Source of the DNA: Limisphaera sp049537155
GTDB taxonomy: Bacteria; Verrucomicrobiota; Verrucomicrobiia; Limisphaerales; Limisphaeraceae
Direction of reading: 5' to 3'
Length of the DNA stretch: 64,000 nucleotides
Assembly: GCF_049537155.1 (NCBI RefSeq)
Contig: NZ_JBMVQZ010000007.1
Span: forward strand, 62,001 to 126,000
Part shown: positions 7,289 through 14,478 of the stretch, in pieces
How positions within the stretch are numbered: position 1 is the first letter of the stretch
How the letters are laid out: each line of letters starts with the position of its first letter
The notes under the pieces: generated by a model
Database searches by the model: none
Seen by the model: the letters and a program-made list of their open reading frames with translations, nothing else
Told to the model about the DNA's origin: nothing
Translations under genes and position numbers: made by a program

Positions 7289-7927
7289 ATGAAGTTGTTC
7301 GATCTGAGGCGGGAATACGAGAACCGGCCGTTGCACCGTCGCGATCTGGCGCCGGACCCGGTGGTGCAGTTTGAGCGCTGGTTTCTGGAGGCTCGGGAAC
7401 ACGTGGAGCTGGATCCGAACGCGATGTGTTTGGCCACGGTGGGCCCGGACGGGCGGCCCTCGGCGCGGATGGTGCTGTTGAAGAGCTACGATGCGGAGGG
7501 GTTCGTGTTTTTTACGAACCTGGAGAGCCGCAAGGCACGCGAGATGGCGTCCAATCCGAACGTATGCCTGCTTTTTTACTGGGCACCGTTGAGCCGGCAG
7601 GTGGTGATCGAGGGGCGGGCGGAAAGGGTCTCTACCGCGGAGGCGATGGCGTATTTCATGAGCCGGCCGCGTGGAAGCCAGATCGGGGCCTGGGTGTCGG
7701 AACAGAGCCGGCCGATCTCGTCCCGCGCGTTGCTGGAGGCCAAGTGGGAGGAGATGAAACGGAAGTTTGCCCAGGGGCAGATCCCTCTTCCGTCCTTTTG
7801 GGGCGGGTACCGGGTGCGGCCGGTGCGGTACGAGTTTTGGCAGGGTCGGGAGAACCGGTTGCACGACCGCTTCGAGTACGTGCCGGACGGGTCGGGTGGA
7901 TGGCGGATCGAACGGTTGCAACCGTGA
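7289..7927 (+). CDS. pdxH: Pyridoxamine 5'-phosphate oxidase
   Basis: FMN enzyme that oxidises pyridoxamine- or pyridoxine-5'-phosphate to PLP in the cytosol. The N-terminus MKLFDLRREYENRPLHRRDL, the FMN-binding segments MCLATVGPDGRPSARMVLLKSYD and FFTNLESRKAREM, the SRQVVIEGRAERV strand, SRPRGSQIGAWVSEQSRPI and the C-terminal signature FWGGYRVRPVRYEFWQGRENRLHDR are all conserved. The 212-residue length is typical. ATG 7289 matches family starts; a longer frame begins at 7229. It supplies cofactor for enzymes such as the aminotransferase upstream. Confidence 0.96.
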   Translation: MKLFDLRREYENRPLHRRDLAPDPVVQFERWFLEAREHVELDPNAMCLATVGPDGRPSARMVLLKSYDAEGFVFFTNLESRKAREMASNPNVCLLFYWAPLSRQVVIEGRAERVSTAEAMAYFMSRPRGSQIGAWVSEQSRPISSRALLEAKWEEMKRKFAQGQIPLPSFWGGYRVRPVRYEFWQGRENRLHDRFEYVPDGSGGWRIERLQP

Positions 7928-8043
7928 GGACGGGGGTCCGAGCGGACGGCGGAGATTGCCGCTTTACGTGCCTGGGAACCAAGGATATAAGGGGGCGCGG
8001 GAGTCGATCCGGGGAGGGTGGGATCGAGTTGGAGCGATTGGAC

Positions 8044-9948
8044 ATGAATCTCAAGCTGGTGGAACGCTGGTGCGAGCGCGGGCTGTTGGGGCTTGCGCTG
8101 GCGTTGTTGGTGTGGGGTCCTTTGGCCACGGGGTGTGTGCGGCCGCAGGATTTTCTGGTGTTGCAAGGGCTGACGGTGGGGCTGCTGGTTTTGTGGGGGG
8201 TGCGGCTGTGGGTGGAGCGGCGTCCGGAGCTGTTGTGGCCGCCGATTTGCTGGCCGGTGTTGCTGTTCCTGCTTTATGCGCTGGTTCGGTACTGGACGGC
8301 GGACATCGAGTCGGTGGCGCGACAGGAGTGGTTGCGGGTGCTGGTGTACGGGTCGGTGTTTTTCGTGGTGCTGAACAATCTGCACGGGCAGGAGGAGACC
8401 CGGTGGATCGCGTTTACGTTGATTGGGCTGGGGATGCTGATCTCGTTTTACGCGATCTACCAGTTCGTGACCGATTCGAATCGCGTCTGGGGATTGGTCT
8501 CGCCGTACCGGCACCGGGGGATGGGGACCTACATCAATCCGAATCATCTGGCGGGTTTTTTGGAGCTGGTGACCCCGCTGGCGTTCACATATGCGATCAC
8601 CAGCCGGTTGTCTCCGGTGAGGAAAGTGGTGCTGGGTTATGCGGGGTTGGTGATGTGTGCGGGGCTGGTGGTGACGATGTCGCGGGCCGGGTGGGTGTCG
8701 GCGGGGTTGGTGTTGCTCGTGATGTTCGTGGTGTTGGCGCTGCGCAGTGCGCATCGTTGGGTGGCGCTGGGTTTGTTGGCCGTGGCGATTGCCGCCGGGT
8801 ACTACTTCCTGCCGAAGAGCTTTGTCTTGAAGAAGCGGTGGGAGGTGGTGCAACGCGACCTGGCGGAGGGCGAGGTTTCCGACGTGCGCCCGGCGCTGTG
8901 GCGGGCGGCTGTCGAGCTGTGGCGGGAGAATCCGTGGTGGGGGATCGGTCCGGGGCATTTTGATTACCGGTTTCGGCAGGTGCGACCTCCCTCGATCCAG
9001 AACCGGCCCGACCGGGTGCACAACGATTATCTGAACGCCCTGGTGGACTGGGGTGTGGTGGGCTTCTTCGTGGTGGGGGCTGCGCTGGTGTGCCTGGTGG
9101 TGGGGGTTGTGCAGACCTGGCCGTATGTGCGGGGCACGATTGGGGATCTGGGCGGGCGATCGAGCAACAAGTTTGCGTTCGTGTTCGGCGCCTCGCTGGG
9201 TTTGGCTTCGCTGGCGATTCACTCGCTGGCCGATTTCAATCTGCACATTCCGGCCAACGCGCTGATTGCGGTGACCTGGGCGGCGTTGTTGAGTTCGCAC
9301 TTGCGATTTTCGACCGACCGGTACTGGTTCCGCGCCCGTCTGCCGGTCAAGTTGGCGGTGACGGTGATGCTCGTGGTGGTGGCAGGGTATCTGACACGGG
9401 AAGCGTGGCGAACCGGGCGGGAGCAGGCGATTCTGGCGCGCGCGGAGGCGTTGCCCGATTGTTCGCCGGAACAGGTGTCCGAGCTGGAAAAGGCGTGGGC
9501 AATCGAGCCGCGCAACCCCGTGACGGCCTATCGGCTGGGCGAGGCCCTGCGGATCCAGAGTTTCGAAGGGGCGACCAACTACCAGGAGCTGGCTGAGCAG
9601 GCGATGCGCTGGTACGAGATCGCCATGCGGCTCAACCCGTATGATCCCTATCCGCTTCTGCGGTACGGGATGTGTCTGGACTGGCTGGACCGGAACGAGG
9701 AGGCCCAGCCGTACTACGATCGGGCCCTGGAGTTGGATCCGAACAATCATTATCTGGTGGCCCACATGGGCTGGCATTACGTGCAGATGCGGCAGTGGGC
9801 GGCCGCGCGACCCTGGTTCGAACGGTCGCGCAAGTTGCATTGGAAAGACAACATCATGGCTGACCGGTACCTGGCGATCGTCCGGCAGCGTCTGTTGGAA
9901 GAGGCGTCGGTGGAGGAGTCGCCAGCCGCGGCTCCGGCCGCGCGATGA
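8044..9948 (+). CDS. O-antigen ligase-like polytopic membrane protein with C-terminal TPR region
   Basis: A 634-residue inner-membrane protein with about 10-12 hydrophobic helices. It contains the Wzy_C/O-antigen-ligase pattern: GMGTYINPNHLAGFLELVTP, a periplasmic loop with ENPWWGIGPGHFDYRF, and RVHNDYLNALVDWGVVGFF. The last 180 residues are soluble tetratricopeptide-like repeats, including YDPYPLLRYGMCLDW and EAQPYYDRALELDPNNHYL. Related proteins attach O-polysaccharide to lipid A-core or polymerise surface glycans, and the downstream Kdo transferase fits that. Ligase and polymerase cannot be separated by sequence alone. Confidence 0.82.
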   Translation: MNLKLVERWCERGLLGLALALLVWGPLATGCVRPQDFLVLQGLTVGLLVLWGVRLWVERRPELLWPPICWPVLLFLLYALVRYWTADIESVARQEWLRVLVYGSVFFVVLNNLHGQEETRWIAFTLIGLGMLISFYAIYQFVTDSNRVWGLVSPYRHRGMGTYINPNHLAGFLELVTPLAFTYAITSRLSPVRKVVLGYAGLVMCAGLVVTMSRAGWVSAGLVLLVMFVVLALRSAHRWVALGLLAVAIAAGYYFLPKSFVLKKRWEVVQRDLAEGEVSDVRPALWRAAVELWRENPWWGIGPGHFDYRFRQVRPPSIQNRPDRVHNDYLNALVDWGVVGFFVVGAALVCLVVGVVQTWPYVRGTIGDLGGRSSNKFAFVFGASLGLASLAIHSLADFNLHIPANALIAVTWAALLSSHLRFSTDRYWFRARLPVKLAVTVMLVVVAGYLTREAWRTGREQAILARAEALPDCSPEQVSELEKAWAIEPRNPVTAYRLGEALRIQSFEGATNYQELAEQAMRWYEIAMRLNPYDPYPLLRYGMCLDWLDRNEEAQPYYDRALELDPNNHYLVAHMGWHYVQMRQWAAARPWFERSRKLHWKDNIMADRYLAIVRQRLLEEASVEESPAAAPAAR

Positions 9949-10003
9949 AGTACCCGCGGTGCCGGCCGGTGGAGGGGACGAAAGGGGGGATCGGAAACAG
10001 GCG

Positions 10004-11338
10004 ATGGTACGAACCCTGTACAACGTTTTGTTCACGGTGGGGTTCTGGGTGGCCGCACCCTACTACTTCTGGCGGATGCGGCGCCGCGGCAATTGGCGGG
10101 CCGGCTTCCGGCAGCGATTTGGCCGGTACGACACCAAGTTCAAGCAGTCGATCACCAACCGCCACGTGTTGTGGATCCACGCGGTGAGCGTGGGCGAGGT
10201 GAATCTTGCGACCCAGTTGATTCGCGTGCTGGAACCGCGGCTGCCGAACGTGAAGATCGTGGTCTCCACGACCACCACCACGGGGATGGGCGAGCTGCAG
10301 CGCAAGACACCGTCGCACATCGGCAAGATCTACTATCCGATTGATCGAAAACGTTACGTGGCCCGGGCGCTCGGCTCGATCAAACCGGTGGCCATCCTGC
10401 TGATGGAAGCGGAGGTCTGGCCGAATTTCCTGTGGCGCGCGCGGAACCTCGACATCCCGGTTTTCCTCATCAATGCGCGGTTGTCCGACCGCTCGTATCG
10501 CTGGTACCGGCGTCTGGGCTGGTTTTTCCGGCCGTTGTTCGAGTCGTTTGCCGGCGTGGGTGCCCAGAACGAGGCGGATGCGGCGCGGCTGCGGGAGTTG
10601 GGCTGCCGGCCCGAGGTGATCCGCGTGGTGGGCAGCTTGAAATTCGACGCGGCGCAGTTGGAGGAACGCTCCGCCCTGGACGTGCCGGCCCTGCTCCGGC
10701 AGGTGGGCGTGGGACCGGACCGGCGCATTCTGTTGGGTGGCAGCACGCATCCGGGAGAGGAAACCGCGCTGGCGGAGATCTACCGGCGGCTGCGGGAGCG
10801 GCATCGGGATCTCTTCCTCGTGCTGGTGCCGCGGCATTTCGAACGTGGCCGGGAAGTGGGGGAGGCCCTGGCGCGCCTTGGCATCCGGTTCGTGTATCGG
10901 AGCGAGATCACCAGCCGGACGCAGCTGGCACCGGGCGAGGTGGAATGCCTGCTGGTCAACACCACGGGCGAGCTGAGGCATTTTTATCCGCACGCGACAG
11001 TGGTGTTCGTGGGCAAGAGTCTCTTGGCCGAAGGGGGACAGAACCCGCTGGAGCCGGCCGCGGCAGGGCGTCCGGTGGTGTTCGGACCGCACATGGAGAA
11101 CTTCTCCGAGATTGCGCGCAAGCTGGTGGACGGGGGTGGGGCCGTGCGGGTGGCCGACGTCGAGGGGCTCGAACGGGCGTTGGACCGTTTGCTGGGGGAC
11201 GGGGAATTGCGCGAGCAGATGGGCAGACGCGCCGTCGAGGTGGTGCGGGAGAACCTGGGGGCGGTGGAACGAACTGCCGAGATGGTGCTGGAGGTATTGG
11301 AAAGGCGCCGGCCTGAAGTGCTGATCGTGCGGAACTGA
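10004..11338 (+). CDS. waaA: 3-deoxy-D-manno-octulosonic acid (Kdo) transferase
   Basis: GT-B glycosyltransferase at the cytoplasmic face of the inner membrane that adds Kdo to lipid IVA. The N-terminal hydrophobic anchor (LYNVLFTVGFWVAAPYYFW), the catalytic Glu in WIHAVSVGEVNLATQLI (E65), VVSTTTTTGM, LMEAEVWPNFLW, NARLSDRSYRWY, GSLKFDA and the C-terminal FVGKSLLAEGGQNPLEPAA with nucleotide-sugar contacts identify the family. The 444-residue length is normal. It is the last gene before a 637-bp gap leading to the dcw cluster. Mono- or bifunctionality cannot be read from sequence. Confidence 0.95.
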   Translation: MVRTLYNVLFTVGFWVAAPYYFWRMRRRGNWRAGFRQRFGRYDTKFKQSITNRHVLWIHAVSVGEVNLATQLIRVLEPRLPNVKIVVSTTTTTGMGELQRKTPSHIGKIYYPIDRKRYVARALGSIKPVAILLMEAEVWPNFLWRARNLDIPVFLINARLSDRSYRWYRRLGWFFRPLFESFAGVGAQNEADAARLRELGCRPEVIRVVGSLKFDAAQLEERSALDVPALLRQVGVGPDRRILLGGSTHPGEETALAEIYRRLRERHRDLFLVLVPRHFERGREVGEALARLGIRFVYRSEITSRTQLAPGEVECLLVNTTGELRHFYPHATVVFVGKSLLAEGGQNPLEPAAAGRPVVFGPHMENFSEIARKLVDGGGAVRVADVEGLERALDRLLGDGELREQMGRRAVEVVRENLGAVERTAEMVLEVLERRRPEVLIVRN

Positions 11339-11895
11339 CGCTTCGAGGCGCGCCGGCCCTTGGAGAGGAGCCCGCCGGGCCTCATGCATGGGGGCCGCGC
11401 CCCTCGGGCGCGCCGGAGTGCCCGTGCCGATTCGCGGTTCCGTTTTTTTCCGCGTCCGGACGGAGGACCGCTCAGGGGGGCGTTCTGCGGGGAGGTGAGG
11501 GGCTCATGCGGCTCGGACGCATGAGCTGGGTGGCCGTGGGCATTGGGCTCGGGCGGTTGCAGGCCGCCGTGGCAGGCGGCGTGTGGTGGGGTGGAGTGGG
11601 GCGGGCCCGGGTGGGGGCGGTGGCTTTTGTTCCTCAGCTTCAGGAGGTACGGGGTTTTCCAGCCGTTGGAGGTCGGCGGGTCCGTGGTTTTTGTGTGGTG
11701 CGCGACGTCGGCCCCGGGGCAGCGGATGGCGCGACGATGCCGGGTTCACCGGGCTGGCGATTCGGGTTGTGGGGCAGGGGGTTGAGGGTTTGGGGCTGGG
11801 AGCGGGACTGCTGTTGGGGAGGGGTGGTTGGGGGTATTGGCACGGTGTCTGTTTTCGATTGTGAATAACTTCTGAATAACCGGGCCCGAATTTCG
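11339..11895. other. Gene-free GC-rich leader upstream of the dcw cluster
   Basis: No convincing gene. The region contains a short hairpin (11396-11402 with 11406-11412, CGCGCCC/GGGCGCG) followed 30 nt later by a T7 tract, possibly ending waaA transcription. It also holds a perfect 9-bp inverted repeat at 11502-11526 and long G-rich stretches. AT-rich sequence begins only about 11855, just before the mraZ promoter. Confidence 0.5.
11502..11526. repeat. Perfect 9-bp inverted repeat in the dcw leader
   Basis: GCTCATGCG (11502-11510) and CGCATGAGC (11518-11526) with a 7-nt spacer GCTCGGA. There is no T-tract after it, so a terminator is unlikely; an operator or leader hairpin is possible. Confidence 0.5.
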
Positions 11896-11960
11896 TTGAC
11901 GCATAGTGGGGCAAAGTGTTTAAGAGTGGGGCGCAGTGTGTGCAAGTGGGGCAGCTTGGG
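11896..11960 (+). promoter_or_regulatory. dcw promoter overlapped by a 10-bp-phased MraZ box array
   Basis: TTGACG (11896-11901), a 17-bp spacer and TTTAAG (11919-11924) form a good sigma-70 promoter. Overlapping and following it are hexamers at exact 10-bp steps: AGTGGG 11905, AGTGTT 11915, AGTGGG 11925, AGTGTG 11935, AGTGGG 11945, then a degenerate CTTGGG 11955. MraZ of E. coli is known to bind GTGGG direct repeats with 5-nt spacers in front of its own gene, so this array is very probably the autoregulatory operator. Confidence 0.85.
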
Positions 11961-11975
11961 ACGTGTCAATAACTC

Positions 11976-12440
11976 GTGAGCGAGAAGGCCAAAAGCGCGC
12001 GTGTTTACTACACCTCGCTGTACCGGCATGGGGTTGACGAGAAGCGCCGGGTACAGATTCCGGCGAAGTGGCGGCCGGCGGGTGGCGAGGCGGAGTTCAC
12101 GCTGATCGTGTGGCGGAAGGGGTCGTATGGCCCTTGTTTGCGCGCGTTGCCGCCGGAGCAGATGGACCGGCTGATGCAGACGATTGATGCGATGCCGAAC
12201 GAGGATCCGCGCAAGACGGTGTTGAAGCGTGTGATTGGGAGTCATTCCGAGCAGGTGACGGTGGATCGGGCGGGGCGGATTTGTTTGCCGGAGGGGATGG
12301 CGCGGGAGGCGGGGATCGAGAAGGAGGCGCTTTTGGTGGGTCTCTTGGACCGGTTCGAGATCTGGAGTCCGGAACGCTACGCGGCTGTGGAGGCTGCGGA
12401 CAAGGTGCTCCTGGCCGACGCGATGAACCTGATGGAGTGA
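11976..12440 (+). CDS. mraZ: Transcriptional regulator MraZ
   Basis: DNA-binding ring-forming protein that heads the division and cell-wall cluster. Two SpoVT/AbrB-like swapped-hairpin halves are visible: HGVDEKRRVQIPAKWRP (about 18-34) and VTVDRAGRICLPEGMAREAGI (about 94-114), both ending in the R-x-x-x-P turn. The 154-residue length is normal. GTG 11976 is the start; only a weak TTGGGA precedes it. The phased boxes immediately upstream mark it as autoregulated. The following small gene begins 5 nt after its stop. Confidence 0.95.
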   Translation: MSEKAKSARVYYTSLYRHGVDEKRRVQIPAKWRPAGGEAEFTLIVWRKGSYGPCLRALPPEQMDRLMQTIDAMPNEDPRKTVLKRVIGSHSEQVTVDRAGRICLPEGMAREAGIEKEALLVGLLDRFEIWSPERYAAVEAADKVLLADAMNLME

Positions 12441-12444
12441 GCCT

Positions 12445-12987
12445 ATGTGGTTGGGGCGATTGTTGGTGGCGACCCGGGTGGTGCGCCGGGTTTCGGACAA
12501 GAGCGGGTATCGGCTGCGACGGGAGTTGCCGTGGCCGGCCTTCAGTGCGGGTGCGGCGCCGCGGTACCGGTCGGTTCGGACCGGAGGGGCTGGTGTTGTG
12601 AGTGGCCGGGAGGGGGCGACTGCGTTGTGCGGGTGCGCGGATGGGTTTGTGGGCGCGGGCGCGGCGCGCGGGGAGGATGGCCGGGGCGTGGCGGAGGCAG
12701 GGCCTGGGTTGGGTTGGAGTTCGGTTGGGCAGGGTGTGCGGAGGTGGGGTTGGATTTTTTGGAGGCGGCGAGGCGGTTGGGCGGCCCCGGGCGGCCGTGC
12801 AGCGTGGCAGATGGAATTGCCGCTGGCGCGGGAGGAGGCACTCGCGCAGGTGCGGGTGGTGAGGAACGATTTTCGGGACGAGGGGGGTGCGCGGGTGCGG
12901 GGTCCGTGGCGTTGGTTCCGGAAGTTGCGTCGGTTGCTGGATGGGTTGGCGTTGCGCCTGGCCGGTGGGACGGGGGGTGAAGGATGA
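12445..12987 (+). CDS. Hypothetical protein between mraZ and rsmH
   Basis: A 180-residue frame filling the whole gap between mraZ and rsmH. ATG 12445 follows a GGAG (12434-12437) at good spacing, and the stop lies 3 nt before the rsmH start. The protein is basic and Trp/Arg-rich; its C-terminal third (WQMELPLAREEALAQVRVVRNDF, then PWRWFRKLRRLLDGLALRL) looks like an amphipathic helical segment. The middle is Gly/Ala-rich and low in complexity. No family recognised. Exact packing argues for a real gene, but compositional bias in this GC-rich DNA means it could be fortuitous. Confidence 0.55.
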   Translation: MWLGRLLVATRVVRRVSDKSGYRLRRELPWPAFSAGAAPRYRSVRTGGAGVVSGREGATALCGCADGFVGAGAARGEDGRGVAEAGPGLGWSSVGQGVRRWGWIFWRRRGGWAAPGGRAAWQMELPLAREEALAQVRVVRNDFRDEGGARVRGPWRWFRKLRRLLDGLALRLAGGTGGEG

Positions 12988-12990
12988 GCC

Positions 12991-13914
12991 GTGTCCGGGC
13001 ATGCGTGGCATCAACCGGTTTTGCTGGAGGAGGTGCTGTCGTTGATGGCAGTGCGTCCCGGGGGGCGGTACATCGATGCGACGGTGGGGACGGGCGGGCA
13101 CGCGTGTGGGATTCTCGAGGCGAGTGCGCCGGACGGGTGGTTGCTGGGCATGGATCGGGATCCGGAGGCGTTGGTGCTGGCGGGGGAGCGGCTGAGGTCG
13201 TTTGCGGGGCGGTACGAGCTGCGTCGGGGGAATTACGCGGATTTGCTGGAGGGCGTGGAGCCGGGGGGTTGGGACGGTGTGTTGTTGGATCTCGGGGTGA
13301 GTTCGTTGCAGTTGGACCGGCCGGAGCGTGGGTTCAGTTTTCAGAGCGACGGTCCGTTGGACATGCGGATGGACCCCGGCCAGCCCGTGACGGCGGCGGA
13401 TTTGGTGAATCAGTCGTCGGAGGAGGAGTTGGCGGGGTGGTTTGCGGAGTTGGGCGGGGAACCGCGGGCGCGAGCGATTGCGCGGGCTGTGGTGCGGGCG
13501 CGGCCGTTGACGCGGACGTCGCAGTTGGCGGAGCTGGTGAGTCGGGTGTACGGCGGGCGGCGCGGGCCCCGGCATCCGGCCACGCGAGTGTTTCAGGCGT
13601 TGCGGATGGTGGTGAACGACGAGCCGGGCTCGTTGCGGCGCGGGCTGGCGGCTGCGTGGCGGGCGCTGCGGTCCGGCGGCAGGCTGGCGGTGATCACCTT
13701 TCACTCCGGCGAGGCGCGAGAGGTGAAGGCTTTCGGCCGGGAAAAGGTGCGGGCGTACGAGTGTCCCGGGGGTGTGGATGTGCCGGAGCTGCGGCGACCG
13801 CGGAAGCCGGAGGGTCGCTGGGTGACCTCGGGGGCGGTGAAGGTGGGGGAGGAGGAGGCGCGGCGGAATCCGCGGAGCCGCAGTGCGCAGCTCCGGGTGT
13901 TGGAGAAGCTGTGA
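12991..13914 (+). CDS. rsmH: 16S rRNA (cytosine1402-N4)-methyltransferase RsmH (MraW)
   Basis: SAM-dependent methyltransferase of C1402 in 16S rRNA. HQPVLLEEVLSLM at the N-terminus, the SAM-binding YIDATVGTGGHACGILE, LLDLGVSSLQLDRPERGFSFQSDGPLDMRMD, the PLTRTSQLAELV segment and HPATRVFQALRMVVNDE identify it. The usual FHSLEDRxVK motif is altered to FHSGEAREVKAF. The length of 307 is typical. GTG 12991 has GAAGGA 6 nt upstream. It is followed after one base by ftsL. Confidence 0.96.
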   Translation: MSGHAWHQPVLLEEVLSLMAVRPGGRYIDATVGTGGHACGILEASAPDGWLLGMDRDPEALVLAGERLRSFAGRYELRRGNYADLLEGVEPGGWDGVLLDLGVSSLQLDRPERGFSFQSDGPLDMRMDPGQPVTAADLVNQSSEEELAGWFAELGGEPRARAIARAVVRARPLTRTSQLAELVSRVYGGRRGPRHPATRVFQALRMVVNDEPGSLRRGLAAAWRALRSGGRLAVITFHSGEAREVKAFGREKVRAYECPGGVDVPELRRPRKPEGRWVTSGAVKVGEEEARRNPRSRSAQLRVLEKL

Positions 13915-13915
13915 G

Positions 13916-14290
13916 ATGAGGGCACGGACGCACAATCGGGGCGGGGACGCGTGGCTGTGGCCGTTGCTGGCGGCGGTGGTGTTTTGCGTGGGGCTGGGCG
14001 GACTGGGCCTGGGGTATGTGTGGTTGCAGAACCAGGTGGACGAGCTGGGCCGGCAGATCCGGCAACGGGAGCAACGGCTGACGGAGCTTCGGATTTTGAA
14101 CGAGCGGCTTCGGCGGCAACTGGCGACGCTGCAGTCGCCACGCTTTTTGGAGCAGCGGGTGCGGGAACTGCAACTGGGTCTGCAGCCGGTGCAACCGGCA
14201 CAGGTGCTACGGTTGCCGGAACCGCAGGCGTGGCCGGAGCCGCAGACCGCGTCGGGCCGGGGCGCCGGAGTGGTGCCCGGGCCGGGTTGA
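13916..14290 (+). CDS. ftsL: FtsL-like cell division protein
   Basis: A 124-residue bitopic protein: a short basic cytoplasmic tail, one membrane helix (LLAAVVFCVGLGGLGLGYVWL), and a leucine-zipper-like coiled coil from about residue 40 to 90 (QNQVDELGRQIRQREQRL, ELRILNERLRRQLATL). It ends in a Pro/Gln-rich tail. Sequence identity in this family is always low; topology plus position between rsmH and ftsI is the evidence. It would sit with FtsQ in the divisome and activate FtsWI. ATG 13916 begins 1 nt after the rsmH stop. Confidence 0.82.
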   Translation: MRARTHNRGGDAWLWPLLAAVVFCVGLGGLGLGYVWLQNQVDELGRQIRQREQRLTELRILNERLRRQLATLQSPRFLEQRVRELQLGLQPVQPAQVLRLPEPQAWPEPQTASGRGAGVVPGPG

Positions 14291-14478
14291 GAATTTCGGG
14301 CCGGCGCCCGTGACGCGGTCGGAGGAGGAACCGATCGCCGCGGGCGCGCGGCCCCGGGCTTTGGATGGCGCCGGGGCTGCCCGGTGGGCGGTCCCGGGAA
14401 GCGGCGGGAACGAACGGGCGGGGTTCGGCTCCATGGGGCGTGGCCGAACCTCGTCCGGTGGCTGCGGAAGCGACGGCG

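Noticed and set aside
7054..7437. Extended N-terminus of the exported protein reaching into pdxH
   Set aside because: It would overlap the start of pdxH on the other strand and bury the signal peptide behind 160 low-complexity residues.
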